Assembly (NCBI RefSeq): GCF_013248905.1
Contig: NZ_JABRVS010000001.1
Location: 2,790,001-2,854,000 of the forward strand
Reading direction: 5' to 3'
DNA from: Shewanella sp. VB17
GTDB lineage: Bacteria > Pseudomonadota > Gammaproteobacteria > Enterobacterales > Shewanellaceae
DNA: 64,000 nt
In this document: one piece after another, positions 23,830-32,949 of the stretch
How the letters are laid out: each line of letters starts with the position of its first letter
Position numbering within the stretch: position 1 is the stretch's first letter
Position numbers and translations under genes: made by a program
The notes under the pieces: model-generated
The model's database searches: none
The model's input: only the letters and a program-made list of their open reading frames with translations
Told to the model about the DNA's origin: nothing

Positions 23830-23860
23830 AATGCCTAGCCGTGGATGATTGCTAGGCATT
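23830..23860. terminator. Hairpin between convergent serC and tyrB-like genes
   Basis: 10-bp arms AATGCCTAGC/GCTAGGCATT with an 11-nt loop. No T run on either strand, so if it terminates it does so imperfectly, or it only stabilises mRNA ends. Confidence 0.45.
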
Positions 23861-23891
23861 CGTTGGTCGGAACTACTCCGAGATCATCGGT

Positions 23892-25097
23892 TTATAATAC
23901 ATTCGCGATTGATTCAGCTAGGTGGTCAACATTGGTCAATCCAATGCCTGCGATGCTAATACGGCTAGAGTCGACCATATAAATTCCATTATTTTGTTGC
24001 AGTAACGCCACTTGTTCTTGATTGACCCCTAAGAAGGAAAACATGCCTTTTTGCTGCACGATAAAGTCGAAGTTACCTGGTGCGCCTTTTTCTGTTAATT
24101 TATTGACTAACATGATTCGGTTGCCATTGATCCTATCTCGCATGACTTTCAATTCATCTAACCATTCTTGTTTGAGTTCTGGTGAGCCTAAAATGGTTTC
24201 GACAATGGCGGCGCCATGGGCCGGTGGCATTGAGTAGAGACAACGTACAACGTAGAGGAGCACTGAAAACGCCACATTTACTGATGCGCTATCTTTGCCC
24301 ATGATAGAACAGGCTCCGATGCGTTCACGATATAAGCCGAAGTTTTTAGAGCAAGAACTGCAGAGGATCATTGTATCGACGGCTGCGGCCATTTTACGGA
24401 CACCATAAGCATCTTCATTAATCCCGTCACCAAAACCTTGGTACGCCATATCAATAAGCGGAGTGAAGCCTTGATCTTTAGTGAGTTCGACGATTTGGTC
24501 CCATTGATCGGTACTAAGATCCATGCCGCTCGGATTATGACAGCAAGCGTGCAAAAGTACGACATCATCAGGCCCTACTTTGGTGAGTGCGGCTTTCATC
24601 TCATCAAACTTAAGACTTTTACTGTCGTAGTCATAATAAGGATAGGTTTTCACTATAATGCCGGCGGCTTCAAATAACCCTGTATGGTTGGCCCAAGTGG
24701 GATCGCTGACCCAAATGACGGCTTGACCACTTGAGGTGCGAGTGCTGGCACGTTGAATAAAATCTGCAGCCACACGTAAGGCCCCTGTACCACCCGGTGT
24801 TGACACGGTGCGGATGCGATTAGCAAGTAACGCGGGGTTATCGTGGCCAAAAGCCAGTTGAGTGAGTAATAAATTAAAATCGGCAGAGCCTGTTGGACCG
24901 ATATAAACCTTCGTTGTTTCAGTGTCGATACGGTGTTGTTCAGCTTTTTTTACACAGGTCAAAATAGGGGTATGACCGATCTCATCTTTATAAACGCCTA
25001 CGCCTAAATCAATCTTATAAGCACGGGGATCGTCACGGTATTTTGTCATTAAGCCTAGAATAGGATCAGCTGGCATTGCGGTGAGAGTATCAAACAT
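23892..25097 (-). CDS. tyrB: Aromatic amino acid / aspartate aminotransferase
   Basis: PLP-dependent class I aminotransferase, about 401 residues, of the AspC/TyrB type that interconverts aspartate or aromatic amino acids with their 2-oxoacids. The N-terminus (MFDTLTAMPADPILGLM) and the PLP-lysine segment CSSCSKNFGLYRERIG are clear. AspC and TyrB cannot be separated with certainty by eye; I use tyrB because many Shewanella copies carry that annotation. Single gene, convergent with serC. No TyrR-type box was recognised upstream. Confidence 0.88.
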   Translation of the reverse strand: MFDTLTAMPADPILGLMTKYRDDPRAYKIDLGVGVYKDEIGHTPILTCVKKAEQHRIDTETTKVYIGPTGSADFNLLLTQLAFGHDNPALLANRIRTVSTPGGTGALRVAADFIQRASTRTSSGQAVIWVSDPTWANHTGLFEAAGIIVKTYPYYDYDSKSLKFDEMKAALTKVGPDDVVLLHACCHNPSGMDLSTDQWDQIVELTKDQGFTPLIDMAYQGFGDGINEDAYGVRKMAAAVDTMILCSSCSKNFGLYRERIGACSIMGKDSASVNVAFSVLLYVVRCLYSMPPAHGAAIVETILGSPELKQEWLDELKVMRDRINGNRIMLVNKLTEKGAPGNFDFIVQQKGMFSFLGVNQEQVALLQQNNGIYMVDSSRISIAGIGLTNVDHLAESIANVL

Positions 25098-25486
25098 AGC
25101 TTCATTAGCCTTAAATTAGTCATTGAATCAATAATGGTAGAGTAACGTAAAATCATTGTTCAGTAATAGTAGAACGCTATAATTGATCGAATTATTTACC
25201 TGACGTTATTCCATTCATCTTTTCTGAAATGTGATCAATTTTATTCAATCAGGGTTGGTCAGTGTAAATATAGAGGAGTAAAAGTCCCGTTTTAGGATAA
25301 AAAAGCCTAAAAACACAAAAAAGAGTTGAATAGTGGCGCTCAATCAGTAAATTTAGTACCACGAAGTGCAAACTCCGATTAAACAGCACACCATTTTGTC
25401 GTGATGGTGCTAAACAGTCTGTTTACCATGAACATCTATTGCTAACCTGTGGGTTGTTTGTCCCGCGATAAAAAAGAAGTTATTCA
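25098..25486. other. Intergenic region between divergent tyrB-like gene and aroA
   Basis: 389 bp containing both promoters by position. No gene, repeat or named operator was recognised. A poly-A-rich stretch lies around 25300-25325. Confidence 0.5.
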
Positions 25487-26767
25487 ATGAAGCAGCTACG
25501 TCTCGAGACCATCAATCAAGTACAGGGAACGATTAACATCCCTGGTTCTAAGAGCATCTCCAACCGTGCACTCTTACTTGCTACGTTAGCGAAAGGGACC
25601 ACGACACTTACCAATTTATTGGATTCAGATGATATTCGCTATATGTTAACGTCATTGAAACAATTGGGAGTGAATTACAGTCTGTCTGATGACAAGACCG
25701 TTTGTGAGTTAGAGGGGCTAGGTACTGCGCTTAATTCAGAGGCAGCACAAGACTTATTTTTAGGCAATGCGGGGACGGCTATGCGCCCCTTGTGTGCAGC
25801 CTTAACCTTAGGAAAAGGCCAATTCACTTTGACGGGAGAACCTCGTATGGAGGAACGCCCAATTGGCGATCTTGTTGATGCGTTAAGGCAGTTAGGCGCG
25901 GATATAGTCTATTTGAAAAATGAGGGTTTTCCACCGCTAACAATTAAGGCAACTGGCCTTAATGCTGGCGATGTCGAAATAGCAGGCGACCTTTCCAGTC
26001 AGTTCCTCACGGCATTACTGATGGTATCGCCGCTGGCTAAAGGTGATGTGAATATCAAGATTAGAGGCGAGTTGGTCTCTAAACCTTATATTGATATCAC
26101 GATTGCGTTAATGGCTCAGTTTGGTGTTACAGTGATTAACCACGATTATGGACGTTTTGAAATCAAAGCTGGCCAAACTTATGTCTCGCCGGGCAAAATA
26201 TTGGTAGAGGGTGATGCTTCATCAGCGTCTTATTTTCTCGCTGCAGCTGCGATTAAAGGCGGCGAGGTTAAAGTCACTGGTGTTGGTCGATTAAGTATCC
26301 AAGGTGATGTCAAATTTGCTGATGTACTGGAAAAGATGGGCGCTGATATTGAGTGGGGCGATGATTATATTATCTCACGGGTATCAAAATTACATGCGGT
26401 GGATATGGACATGAATCATATTCCTGATGCAGCAATGACTATCGCAACCACGGCGTTGTTTGCAACCGGGACCACCCATATTCGTAATATTTATAACTGG
26501 CGTATTAAAGAGACCGATAGGCTCGCAGCGATGGCAACAGAATTACGTAAAGTGGGTGCGATTGTTGATGAAGGGCACGATTACATTAGTGTCACACCAC
26601 CAAAGGTGCTCAATACTGCCGCTATTGATACTTATAACGATCATAGAATGGCCATGTGTTTTTCTATGCTAGCCTTTGCCGATTGTGGTATTACGATCAA
26701 TGATCCTGATTGCACTTCCAAAACATTTCCAGACTATTTTGAACAGTTTAACGCATTGGCTTGCTAA
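25487..26767 (+). CDS. aroA: 3-phosphoshikimate 1-carboxyvinyltransferase (EPSP synthase)
   Basis: Sixth step of the shikimate pathway: transfers the enolpyruvyl group of PEP to shikimate-3-phosphate. 426 residues. N-terminal GSKSISNRALLLA and the PEP-binding block LGNAGTAMRPLCAAL (about residues 93-107), and the C-terminal WRIKETDRLAAM, are intact and of class I type (GNAGTA with Ala rather than Gly). It is followed, after 248 bp, by cmk. Confidence 0.97.
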   Translation: MKQLRLETINQVQGTINIPGSKSISNRALLLATLAKGTTTLTNLLDSDDIRYMLTSLKQLGVNYSLSDDKTVCELEGLGTALNSEAAQDLFLGNAGTAMRPLCAALTLGKGQFTLTGEPRMEERPIGDLVDALRQLGADIVYLKNEGFPPLTIKATGLNAGDVEIAGDLSSQFLTALLMVSPLAKGDVNIKIRGELVSKPYIDITIALMAQFGVTVINHDYGRFEIKAGQTYVSPGKILVEGDASSASYFLAAAAIKGGEVKVTGVGRLSIQGDVKFADVLEKMGADIEWGDDYIISRVSKLHAVDMDMNHIPDAAMTIATTALFATGTTHIRNIYNWRIKETDRLAAMATELRKVGAIVDEGHDYISVTPPKVLNTAAIDTYNDHRMAMCFSMLAFADCGITINDPDCTSKTFPDYFEQFNALAC

Positions 26768-27015
26768 AACCTGTTGTTATGCGACGTCAGCCTGACAGTG
26801 ATCTTGTTTCAGATTAAGTAGATCTTGTTTGAAACACCTGTTTTTATTTGATTTATAACAGCTTATTCAATTTTAGTGCAAATATTTGCCGCTTTCTGTT
26901 ACCAGATAGTTTACAATACGCGCGCTGATTTTTCGGGTAGAGTGTTGTTGCCGAGATCGGTACTGAACTCATTTAAAAAATCTTAGGGAAGACAGATTTT
27001 ACTGTGGAGAAACTT

Positions 27016-27708
27016 ATGTCAGAACTGGCTCCTGTTGTCACAATTGATGGCCCAAGCGGTGTTGGGAAAGGTACAATAAGTCAATTGTTAGCTGAACGTT
27101 TAGGTTGGAAATTATTAGACAGTGGTGCGATATACCGTGTGTTAGCGTTGGCAGCTATTCATCATAATGTGGCCGTCGATAATGAAAATTCTCTTACCTT
27201 ACTTGCTGCGCATTTAGACGTAAGGTTTATGACGGGGACGGGAAGTAACGGCATTAAAGTGGTGCTTGAAGGTGAAGATGTATCAAATGATATCCGTACC
27301 CAAGAGTGCTCTAATGCTGCATCAAAAGTGGCGGCTTTTCCTAGAGTTAGAGAAGCCTTGTTGCGTCGTCAGCGTGCGTTTAATGAAACGCCAGGCTTAA
27401 TCGCAGACGGTCGAGATATGGGCACCGTTGTCTTTCCTAAAGCGCAGACAAAAATTTATTTAATTGCATCGGCTGAAGAAAGGGCGCAAAGGCGTTATAA
27501 TCAGTTGCGAGACAAGGGCTTCGATGTTAATATTGAAAAGATATTATCTGAGATAAAAGAGCGTGATGATCGTGATATGAATCGCAGTGTTGCTCCTTTG
27601 ATGGCTGCTGACGATGCATTAGTGATTGATACCTCTGAAATTGGAATAGAAGAAGTGCTCGATCTTATATTAGCACATATACAAACTAATTTATCGAGCG
27701 TGGGCTAA
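27016..27708 (+). CDS. cmk: Cytidylate kinase
   Basis: Phosphorylates CMP and dCMP for nucleotide recycling. The start MSELAPVVTIDGPSG (27016) is preferred because GTGGAG lies about 8 bp upstream and the P-loop (DGPSGVGKGT) then falls at the usual place; a GTG at 27004 would add four residues. 230 residues. The CMP-binding and lid regions (DGRDMGTVVFP; RDDRDMNR) are intact. The stop overlaps a short ATG-started frame, and rpsA follows, a conserved linkage in gammaproteobacteria. Confidence 0.96.
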   Translation: MSELAPVVTIDGPSGVGKGTISQLLAERLGWKLLDSGAIYRVLALAAIHHNVAVDNENSLTLLAAHLDVRFMTGTGSNGIKVVLEGEDVSNDIRTQECSNAASKVAAFPRVREALLRRQRAFNETPGLIADGRDMGTVVFPKAQTKIYLIASAEERAQRRYNQLRDKGFDVNIEKILSEIKERDDRDMNRSVAPLMAADDALVIDTSEIGIEEVLDLILAHIQTNLSSVG

Positions 27709-27809
27709 TGTTAGCTGGCGCTTTACCTATTCGTATCATGGATGAAGCGAATAATTTTACTGAACTCCACGGCCAGGATGGTGCGTGGTTTATTAAAGTA
27801 AGTAACTAA
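27708..27809 (+). CDS. Possible 33-residue leader peptide between cmk and rpsA
   Basis: An ATG overlaps the cmk stop by one base (TAATG) and opens a frame of 33 codons (MLAGALPIRIMDEANNFTEL...) ending 4 bp before the rpsA ATG. The end-to-start arrangement would couple cmk, this frame and rpsA translation. No family recognised and no independent ribosome site, so it may be chance. The region corresponds to the structured rpsA translation initiation region known in E. coli. Confidence 0.3.
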   Translation: MLAGALPIRIMDEANNFTELHGQDGAWFIKVSN

Positions 27810-27813
27810 AAAC

Positions 27814-29484
27814 ATGACTGAATCTTTTGCTGATCTATTTGAACAATCCCTAAATGAACTTGAGTTCCGCCCTGGTTCTATCGTCACTGGTGTCGTTGTA
27901 TCGATTAAAAACGGTATGGTACTGGTTGATGCAGGTCTTAAGTCTGAAAGCCCAATCCCAGCTGAGCAATTCAAAAATGCTCAAGGCGAACTTGAAATCG
28001 CTGTTGGTGATTCTGTTGACGTAGCGCTTGACTCTGTTGAGGATGGCTTCGGTGAGACTCAATTATCTCGCGAAAAAGCTAAGCGTCACGAAGCTTGGAT
28101 CGTTCTAGAAAAAGCGTACGAAGAAGCTGAAACGGTGATTGGTATCATCAATGGCAAGGTTAAAGGCGGTTTTACTGTTGAATTAAATGGTATTCGTGCA
28201 TTCCTACCAGGTTCTCTAGTTGACGTTCGTCCAGTACGTGACACTGCTCACCTAGAAAACAAAGATCTAGAATTTAAAGTTATCAAGCTAGACCAGAAGC
28301 GTAACAACGTTGTTGTTTCTCGTCGTGCTGTTATCGAATCTGAAAGCAGTGCAGAGCGTGATGCTCTTCTTGAGAACCTACAAGAAGGTCAAGCAGTTAA
28401 GGGTATCGTTAAGAACCTTACTGACTACGGTGCATTCGTAGACCTAGGTGGCGTTGACGGCCTACTGCATATCACTGATATGGCGTGGAAGCGTGTTAAG
28501 CATCCATCTGAAATTGTCAATGTTGGTGATGAAATCAACGTTAAAGTACTTAAGTATGATCGTGAACGCACTCGTGTGTCACTTGGTCTTAAGCAACTAG
28601 GCGAAGATCCATGGTTAGAAATCAGCAAGCGCTACCCTGAAAATACACGTTTAACCGGTCGTGTTACTAACCTAACTGACTATGGTTGTTTCGTTGAAAT
28701 TGAAGAAGGCGTTGAAGGTTTGGTCCACGTGTCTGAAATGGATTGGACTAACAAGAACATTCACCCATCTAAAGTGGTTAACTTAGGTGATGAAGTTGAA
28801 GTGTTAGTACTTGACATCGATGAAGAGCGTCGTCGTATTTCTTTAGGTCTTAAGCAGTGTAAAGTTAACCCGTGGGATGACTTTGCAGATCGTTTTGCTA
28901 AAGGCGATAAAGTGACGGGTAAGATCAAGTCAATCACTGACTTCGGTATCTTCATCGGTCTTGACGGTGGTATTGATGGTTTAGTACATCTTTCTGATAT
29001 TTCTTGGAATGGTACAGGCGAAGAAGCTGTATCTGATTACAAGAAAGGTGATGAAATCAACGCTGTTGTCCTGTCTGTTGATCCTGAACGTGAGCGTATT
29101 AGTTTAGGTGTTAAGCAAACTGAAGACGATCCATTCAATGCATATCTTGCAGATAAGAAGAAAGGTGCTATTGTAAATGGTACAGTAACAGCTGTTGACG
29201 CTAAAGGTGTTACTATTGAATTAGCTGAAACGGTTGAAGGTTACTTACGTGTATCTGATATCTCTCGTGAGCGTATCGAAGATGCATCTACCGTTTATTC
29301 TGTAGGCCAAGCCGTTGAATCTAAATTCATGGGCGTTGACCGTAAGAACCGTACAATTAGTCTTTCTATTAAAGCGAAAGATGAAGCTGATGAAAAAGAA
29401 GCAATGGACAGCTTGAACCATAAGCAAGAAGATGACGTGATGAGCTCAGCTATGGCTGAAGCATTCAAAGCGGCTCGTAAGTAA
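27814..29484 (+). CDS. rpsA: 30S ribosomal protein S1
   Basis: mRNA-binding protein of the small subunit, 556 residues with six S1/OB repeats. The later four are clearly alike (for example GRVTNLTDYGCFVEI, GKIKSITDFGIFIGL), and the first two are more divergent ribosome-binding repeats. The N-terminus MTESFADLFEQSLNELE matches gammaproteobacterial S1. No Shine-Dalgarno sequence precedes the ATG, as is typical for rpsA, whose own product controls its translation. Codon choice is strongly biased, fitting high expression. ihfB follows. Confidence 0.98.
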   Translation: MTESFADLFEQSLNELEFRPGSIVTGVVVSIKNGMVLVDAGLKSESPIPAEQFKNAQGELEIAVGDSVDVALDSVEDGFGETQLSREKAKRHEAWIVLEKAYEEAETVIGIINGKVKGGFTVELNGIRAFLPGSLVDVRPVRDTAHLENKDLEFKVIKLDQKRNNVVVSRRAVIESESSAERDALLENLQEGQAVKGIVKNLTDYGAFVDLGGVDGLLHITDMAWKRVKHPSEIVNVGDEINVKVLKYDRERTRVSLGLKQLGEDPWLEISKRYPENTRLTGRVTNLTDYGCFVEIEEGVEGLVHVSEMDWTNKNIHPSKVVNLGDEVEVLVLDIDEERRRISLGLKQCKVNPWDDFADRFAKGDKVTGKIKSITDFGIFIGLDGGIDGLVHLSDISWNGTGEEAVSDYKKGDEINAVVLSVDPERERISLGVKQTEDDPFNAYLADKKKGAIVNGTVTAVDAKGVTIELAETVEGYLRVSDISRERIEDASTVYSVGQAVESKFMGVDRKNRTISLSIKAKDEADEKEAMDSLNHKQEDDVMSSAMAEAFKAARK

Positions 29485-29497
29485 TTTGCCTTAATTT

Positions 29498-29514
29498 CAG
29501 GGGCTTAGCCCCTG
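29498..29514 (+). terminator. Hairpin after rpsA
   Basis: Perfect 7-bp stem CAGGGGC/GCCCCTG with a 3-nt loop, 13 bp after the rpsA stop and without a T run. Perhaps an attenuator or mRNA-end stabiliser ahead of ihfB. Confidence 0.5.
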
Positions 29515-29553
29515 ATAGGTGACAGTGTTAGGCTTGATAATAGAGGGTATAGG

Positions 29554-29841
29554 ATGACCAAATCCGAACTGATCGAAAAACTTGCCATGAGGCAGTCTCA
29601 GCTGTCGGCTAAAGAAGTGGAAAGTACTATCAAAGAGATGTTAGAGCAAATGACTCAAACATTAGAAGGCGGTGATCGAATAGAGATCCGTGGTTTTGGT
29701 AGTTTTTCTCTCCATTTTCGTGCACCACGTACTGGCCGTAATCCAAAAACTGGTACCTCAGTTGAATTGGATGGCAAATATGTACCGCACTTTAAGCCAG
29801 GCAAAGAACTGCGTGAACGTGTCGACATGATAAACGTTTAA
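29554..29841 (+). CDS. ihfB: Integration host factor subunit beta
   Basis: DNA-bending HU/IHF-family protein that pairs with IhfA and acts in recombination, replication and transcription. 95 residues. The DNA-intercalating arm segment RAPRTGRNPKTGTSVELDG and the C-terminal HFKPGKELRERV are conserved. Linked to rpsA as in other gammaproteobacteria. A strong terminator follows, ending the cmk-rpsA-ihfB cluster. Confidence 0.97.
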   Translation: MTKSELIEKLAMRQSQLSAKEVESTIKEMLEQMTQTLEGGDRIEIRGFGSFSLHFRAPRTGRNPKTGTSVELDGKYVPHFKPGKELRERVDMINV

Positions 29842-29854
29842 TCAACATTGTTTT

Positions 29855-29881
29855 AAAAGCCTCCTCTAAGGAGGCTTTTTT
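29855..29881 (+). terminator. Intrinsic terminator of ihfB
   Basis: GCCTCCT/AGGAGGC stem with a 3-nt loop and a T run; A residues on the left also pair with the T tail. Confidence 0.92.
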
Positions 29882-29965
29882 ATGCCTAATTCGTTAGGTA
29901 TGAGTGGTATCTTGAGTCAAATTCTTGGATAATCAAGTCATATCAATCCTAGTCTGGAGTGTAAC

Positions 29966-30253
29966 GTGAAGTCTTTTATCATCACAGTGTTAGTGGCACT
30001 ATTCTTCTTTTTAGCGCTCATATTTGGTGCTCGTAATGAGCAAGTGGTGACCATTAGCTATTTTATCGCTCAAGGAGAATTTAGATTACCTATTGTGTTA
30101 GCGGTGGTCTTTCTCGTTGGATTTCTCATTAGCTGGATGTTTGCCATGTACCACATCGGAAAACTAAAGCTTATGCTACATACCGCCAATAAAAAAAATC
30201 AACGTCTTGAAAATAAAAAAGACAGTAGCTTAGTGCCGGAAATAGACGTCTAG
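29966..30253 (+). CDS. lapA: Lipopolysaccharide assembly protein A
   Basis: Small inner-membrane protein (95 residues) of the LapA/DUF1049 family. Two hydrophobic helices are visible (about residues 2-21 and 43-64), followed by a basic, coiled cytoplasmic tail. In E. coli LapA works with LapB in coordinating LPS assembly. lapB starts one base after its stop, so they are co-transcribed, downstream of the ihfB terminator. Confidence 0.93.
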   Translation: MKSFIITVLVALFFFLALIFGARNEQVVTISYFIAQGEFRLPIVLAVVFLVGFLISWMFAMYHIGKLKLMLHTANKKNQRLENKKDSSLVPEIDV

Positions 30254-30254
30254 T

Positions 30255-31415
30255 ATGCTAGAGATATTGTTTCTGTTGCTTCCCATAGCAGCAGGTTACG
30301 GGTGGTACATGGGCCGTAGAAGTGTCAGACATAAGCAGGGTAATGAGCATAAAAAGTTAAGCCGAGATTACTTTACGGGTTTAAACTTTCTTCTTTCAAA
30401 TGAATCAGATAAAGCAGTTGATCTATTTATTTCTATGCTTGATGTCGATGATGAGACCATAGACACTCACCTTTCATTGGGATCACTTTTTCGAAAAAGA
30501 GGAGAAGTTGACCGCTCTATTCGTATTCATCAAAATCTCATTGCTAGACCCAGTTTAGGCAATGAACAACGTGATATTGCCATGATGGAGTTAGGCAAAG
30601 ATTACCAAGCTGCAGGTTTTTATGATCGTGCTGAAGAAATATTTTTGAATCTTGTGAAGCAAAATGATCACAGTGAAATGGCTGAAGATCATCTCATCGA
30701 TATTTATCAAGTGACGAAAGAATGGCAAAAAGCGATCAATATAATTAACAGCCTTAAACGCAAGCGTCAGCAGGTTTTACGCCATAATACGGCACATTTT
30801 TATTGTGAACTTGCAGGTGAGGAAACAAAGAGCCGAGATCAAGTGAAAATGCTACTGTCAGCCATTAAACAGGCCCCAGATTGTGGTAGGGCAATACTGA
30901 CGTTAGCGGATCAATATCTAGCGCTGGGTGAACTGGCTAAGTGTCATGACATGTTGATTAAATTATTGGATGCTGATATTGAACTGGTCCCAGATGCGTT
31001 GCCTACGGCTAAGCAAGCTTTCACTGAACGCGGTGATCTCATTGGCTATTGTGACTTTTTACGACAAGCTCTGGCAGAAGGTGCTGGTGCAAGTGTCGCG
31101 GTTAATTTAGCGCATAATCTTATTGAGCAGGGTGAAAGTGATGAAGCTGAAAAGCTGATTTTGGATGGTTTGTATCGTCACCCAACGATGAAAAGTTTTC
31201 AGCATCTAATGCAGATGCATGTCCAGCAAGCCGAAGAGGGCCAAGCCAAAGAAAGTCTCAGCATGTTAGAAAAATTGGTTGAACAGCAAATAAAGTACCG
31301 TCCCGGATATCGATGCAGTGAATGTGGTTTCCCTTCCCATAGTCTCTATTGGCATTGCCCCTCATGCAAAAACTGGGGGAGCATTAAACGTATTCGCGGC
31401 TTGGACGGTGAGTAG
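30255..31415 (+). CDS. lapB: Lipopolysaccharide assembly protein B (YciM)
   Basis: Inner-membrane-anchored TPR protein, 386 residues. One N-terminal helix is followed by several tetratricopeptide repeats. The C-terminal rubredoxin-like metal site has two CxxC pairs (CSECGFPSH and CPSCKNWG). In E. coli LapB adapts LpxC to the FtsH protease and so sets LPS synthesis. Tightly linked to lapA upstream, with pyrF 51 bp downstream as in many gammaproteobacteria. Confidence 0.95.
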   Translation: MLEILFLLLPIAAGYGWYMGRRSVRHKQGNEHKKLSRDYFTGLNFLLSNESDKAVDLFISMLDVDDETIDTHLSLGSLFRKRGEVDRSIRIHQNLIARPSLGNEQRDIAMMELGKDYQAAGFYDRAEEIFLNLVKQNDHSEMAEDHLIDIYQVTKEWQKAINIINSLKRKRQQVLRHNTAHFYCELAGEETKSRDQVKMLLSAIKQAPDCGRAILTLADQYLALGELAKCHDMLIKLLDADIELVPDALPTAKQAFTERGDLIGYCDFLRQALAEGAGASVAVNLAHNLIEQGESDEAEKLILDGLYRHPTMKSFQHLMQMHVQQAEEGQAKESLSMLEKLVEQQIKYRPGYRCSECGFPSHSLYWHCPSCKNWGSIKRIRGLDGE

Positions 31416-31466
31416 TGCTTAATTAGTGCAAAAAATAGTGTATACCGCAAAGCAAATGGAGAAATA

Positions 31467-32168
31467 ATGAGTAACAAACCGATTTTAGTCGCCTTAGATT
31501 TTGATAATAAACATGCTGCTTTGCAATTAGTTGATAAGCTTGATCCTGATATGTGCCGCTTAAAAGTGGGCAAGGAAATGTTTACGTTATTTGGTCCACA
31601 ACTTGTCAAAGAGATCCACCATCGTGGTTTTGATCTTTTTTTGGACCTTAAGTTTCATGATATTCCAAATACAGTGGCTAAAGCCGTCAGATCTGCTGCA
31701 GAGCTTGGAGTGTGGATGACAAATGTTCACGCTAGTGGTGGGCTTGCGATGATGGAAGCTGCCAAAAGGGCTTTGCTCCCTTATGGTGACGATGCGCCCT
31801 TGTTGATCGCAGTAACAGTGCTAACATCGATGAGTGATGAAGATCTGAAGCTGATTGGTATTGATGTGTCAGTTGTTGACCATGTTAAACGTCTCGCTAA
31901 GTTAACTCACCGAGCAGGGCTTGATGGTGTTGTGTGCTCGGCTCATGAAGCCTCATTACTCAAAACCTCACTGGGTGGTTCCTTTAAACTTATCACACCA
32001 GGTATACGGCCATTGGGGAGCGATAAAGGTGATCAGCACAGAGTCATGTCACCACCACAAGCGATGGCAGCAGGGGCTGACTATTTAGTGATTGGTCGGC
32101 CTATAACGCAAGCTGTAGATCCACTGGCGGCATTAACGGCAATTCATCAAACGATAACAGTGAGTTAA
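31467..32168 (+). CDS. pyrF: Orotidine 5'-phosphate decarboxylase
   Basis: Last step of UMP synthesis: decarboxylates OMP. 233 residues, a TIM-barrel enzyme of type 1. The active-site block DLKFHDIPNTVAKAV contains the catalytic Asp-Lys-Asp array, and the phosphate-binding segment TPGIRPLG is conserved near the C-terminus. GGAGAAATA precedes the ATG. Follows lapAB and is followed after 2 bp by the DUF2058 gene, so these genes are probably co-transcribed. Confidence 0.97.
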   Translation: MSNKPILVALDFDNKHAALQLVDKLDPDMCRLKVGKEMFTLFGPQLVKEIHHRGFDLFLDLKFHDIPNTVAKAVRSAAELGVWMTNVHASGGLAMMEAAKRALLPYGDDAPLLIAVTVLTSMSDEDLKLIGIDVSVVDHVKRLAKLTHRAGLDGVVCSAHEASLLKTSLGGSFKLITPGIRPLGSDKGDQHRVMSPPQAMAAGADYLVIGRPITQAVDPLAALTAIHQTITVS

Positions 32169-32170
32169 CG

Positions 32171-32713
32171 ATGGCAAACCCATTCCAAGAGCAGCTCCTC
32201 AAAGCGGGGCTAGTCAGTAAGCAGAAAGTACAGAAAGCACAAACACAAAAAAGACGCAATCGTAAGGCAAAAGTTGATGATGGCTCTGCTGAGTTAAAGC
32301 AACAGATAGCAGAGCAGAAGCAAGCACAAGCGATTAAGGATAAGACGCTCAATGAACAGCGTTTTGAAGCAGCATCTGAAAAAGGATTAGTTCGCGGTCT
32401 CGTGACTGAATTTACACGCTTAGCCATTAAGTTGCCAAACAGCGGTGAAGTTAAATTTAATTATCATTTTGGTAATAAAATTTTTGCATTATATGTAGAT
32501 GACAAGCTCCAGAGCCAGCTATTAAATGGTCAGCTTGGTATTGTCCGTTACGAAGAAACAAGTTACTTGGTACCTCATAAATTGGTGGAGAGAGTGAATA
32601 TGCTCGTCCCTCAGTGGTGTGGTTATTTGTGGGTGAAGGATGAGAAAAATCAAGACATAGAAGAAGATGACCCTTACGCAGATTATGTGATCCCTGATGA
32701 TTTAATGTGGTAG
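32171..32713 (+). CDS. DUF2058 family protein (YaiL-like)
   Basis: 180-residue cytoplasmic protein of the DUF2058/YaiL family. The N-terminal third is highly charged and Lys/Gln-rich (nucleolar-like composition, likely coiled coil), typical of this family and consistent with nucleic-acid or ribosome association. The C-terminal two thirds form a compact domain ending in an acidic tail (EDDPYADYVIPDDLMW). The exact role is not established. Two bases separate it from pyrF. A terminator follows, and right after that an inserted group II intron remnant. Confidence 0.9.
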   Translation: MANPFQEQLLKAGLVSKQKVQKAQTQKRRNRKAKVDDGSAELKQQIAEQKQAQAIKDKTLNEQRFEAASEKGLVRGLVTEFTRLAIKLPNSGEVKFNYHFGNKIFALYVDDKLQSQLLNGQLGIVRYEETSYLVPHKLVERVNMLVPQWCGYLWVKDEKNQDIEEDDPYADYVIPDDLMW

Positions 32714-32732
32714 ATTTGACTGATTTTAAAAA

Positions 32733-32760
32733 GGATATTCATTATTGAATGTCCTTTTTT
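32733..32760 (+). terminator. Intrinsic terminator after the DUF2058 gene
   Basis: GGATATTCA/TGAATGTCC stem (one G-T pair), TTAT loop and six T residues. The next base begins a group II intron remnant. Confidence 0.88.
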
Positions 32761-32949
32761 GTTTGCCCAGCGAAGCTGGCAAACCCAGCAGGTTGAAAGA
32801 AACCTGTATCACCCTGACTAAGGGGAAGATAATCCGAATGGCAAGGACGTTGCTGGCTGACTGCAGGGTCTGAGGTGTACACAATTAACCGTAACCTGTT
32901 TAGGCATTATTGGTGGGTGAGCGTGCAAAATAGCGTAAAGCCCAATACT
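32761..32949 (+). mobile_element. Group II intron remnant 1 (5' part only)
   Basis: Starts with GTTTGCCCAGC, close to a GTGYG-type group II 5' end, directly after the terminator T run. It matches the remnant at 36620-36898 over most of its length (for example GGGGAAGATAATCCGAATGG). It lacks the domain V/VI end, any reverse transcriptase frame, and about 24 bp that the other copy has. The class is not certain; the position after a terminator is typical of class C. Confidence 0.65.
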
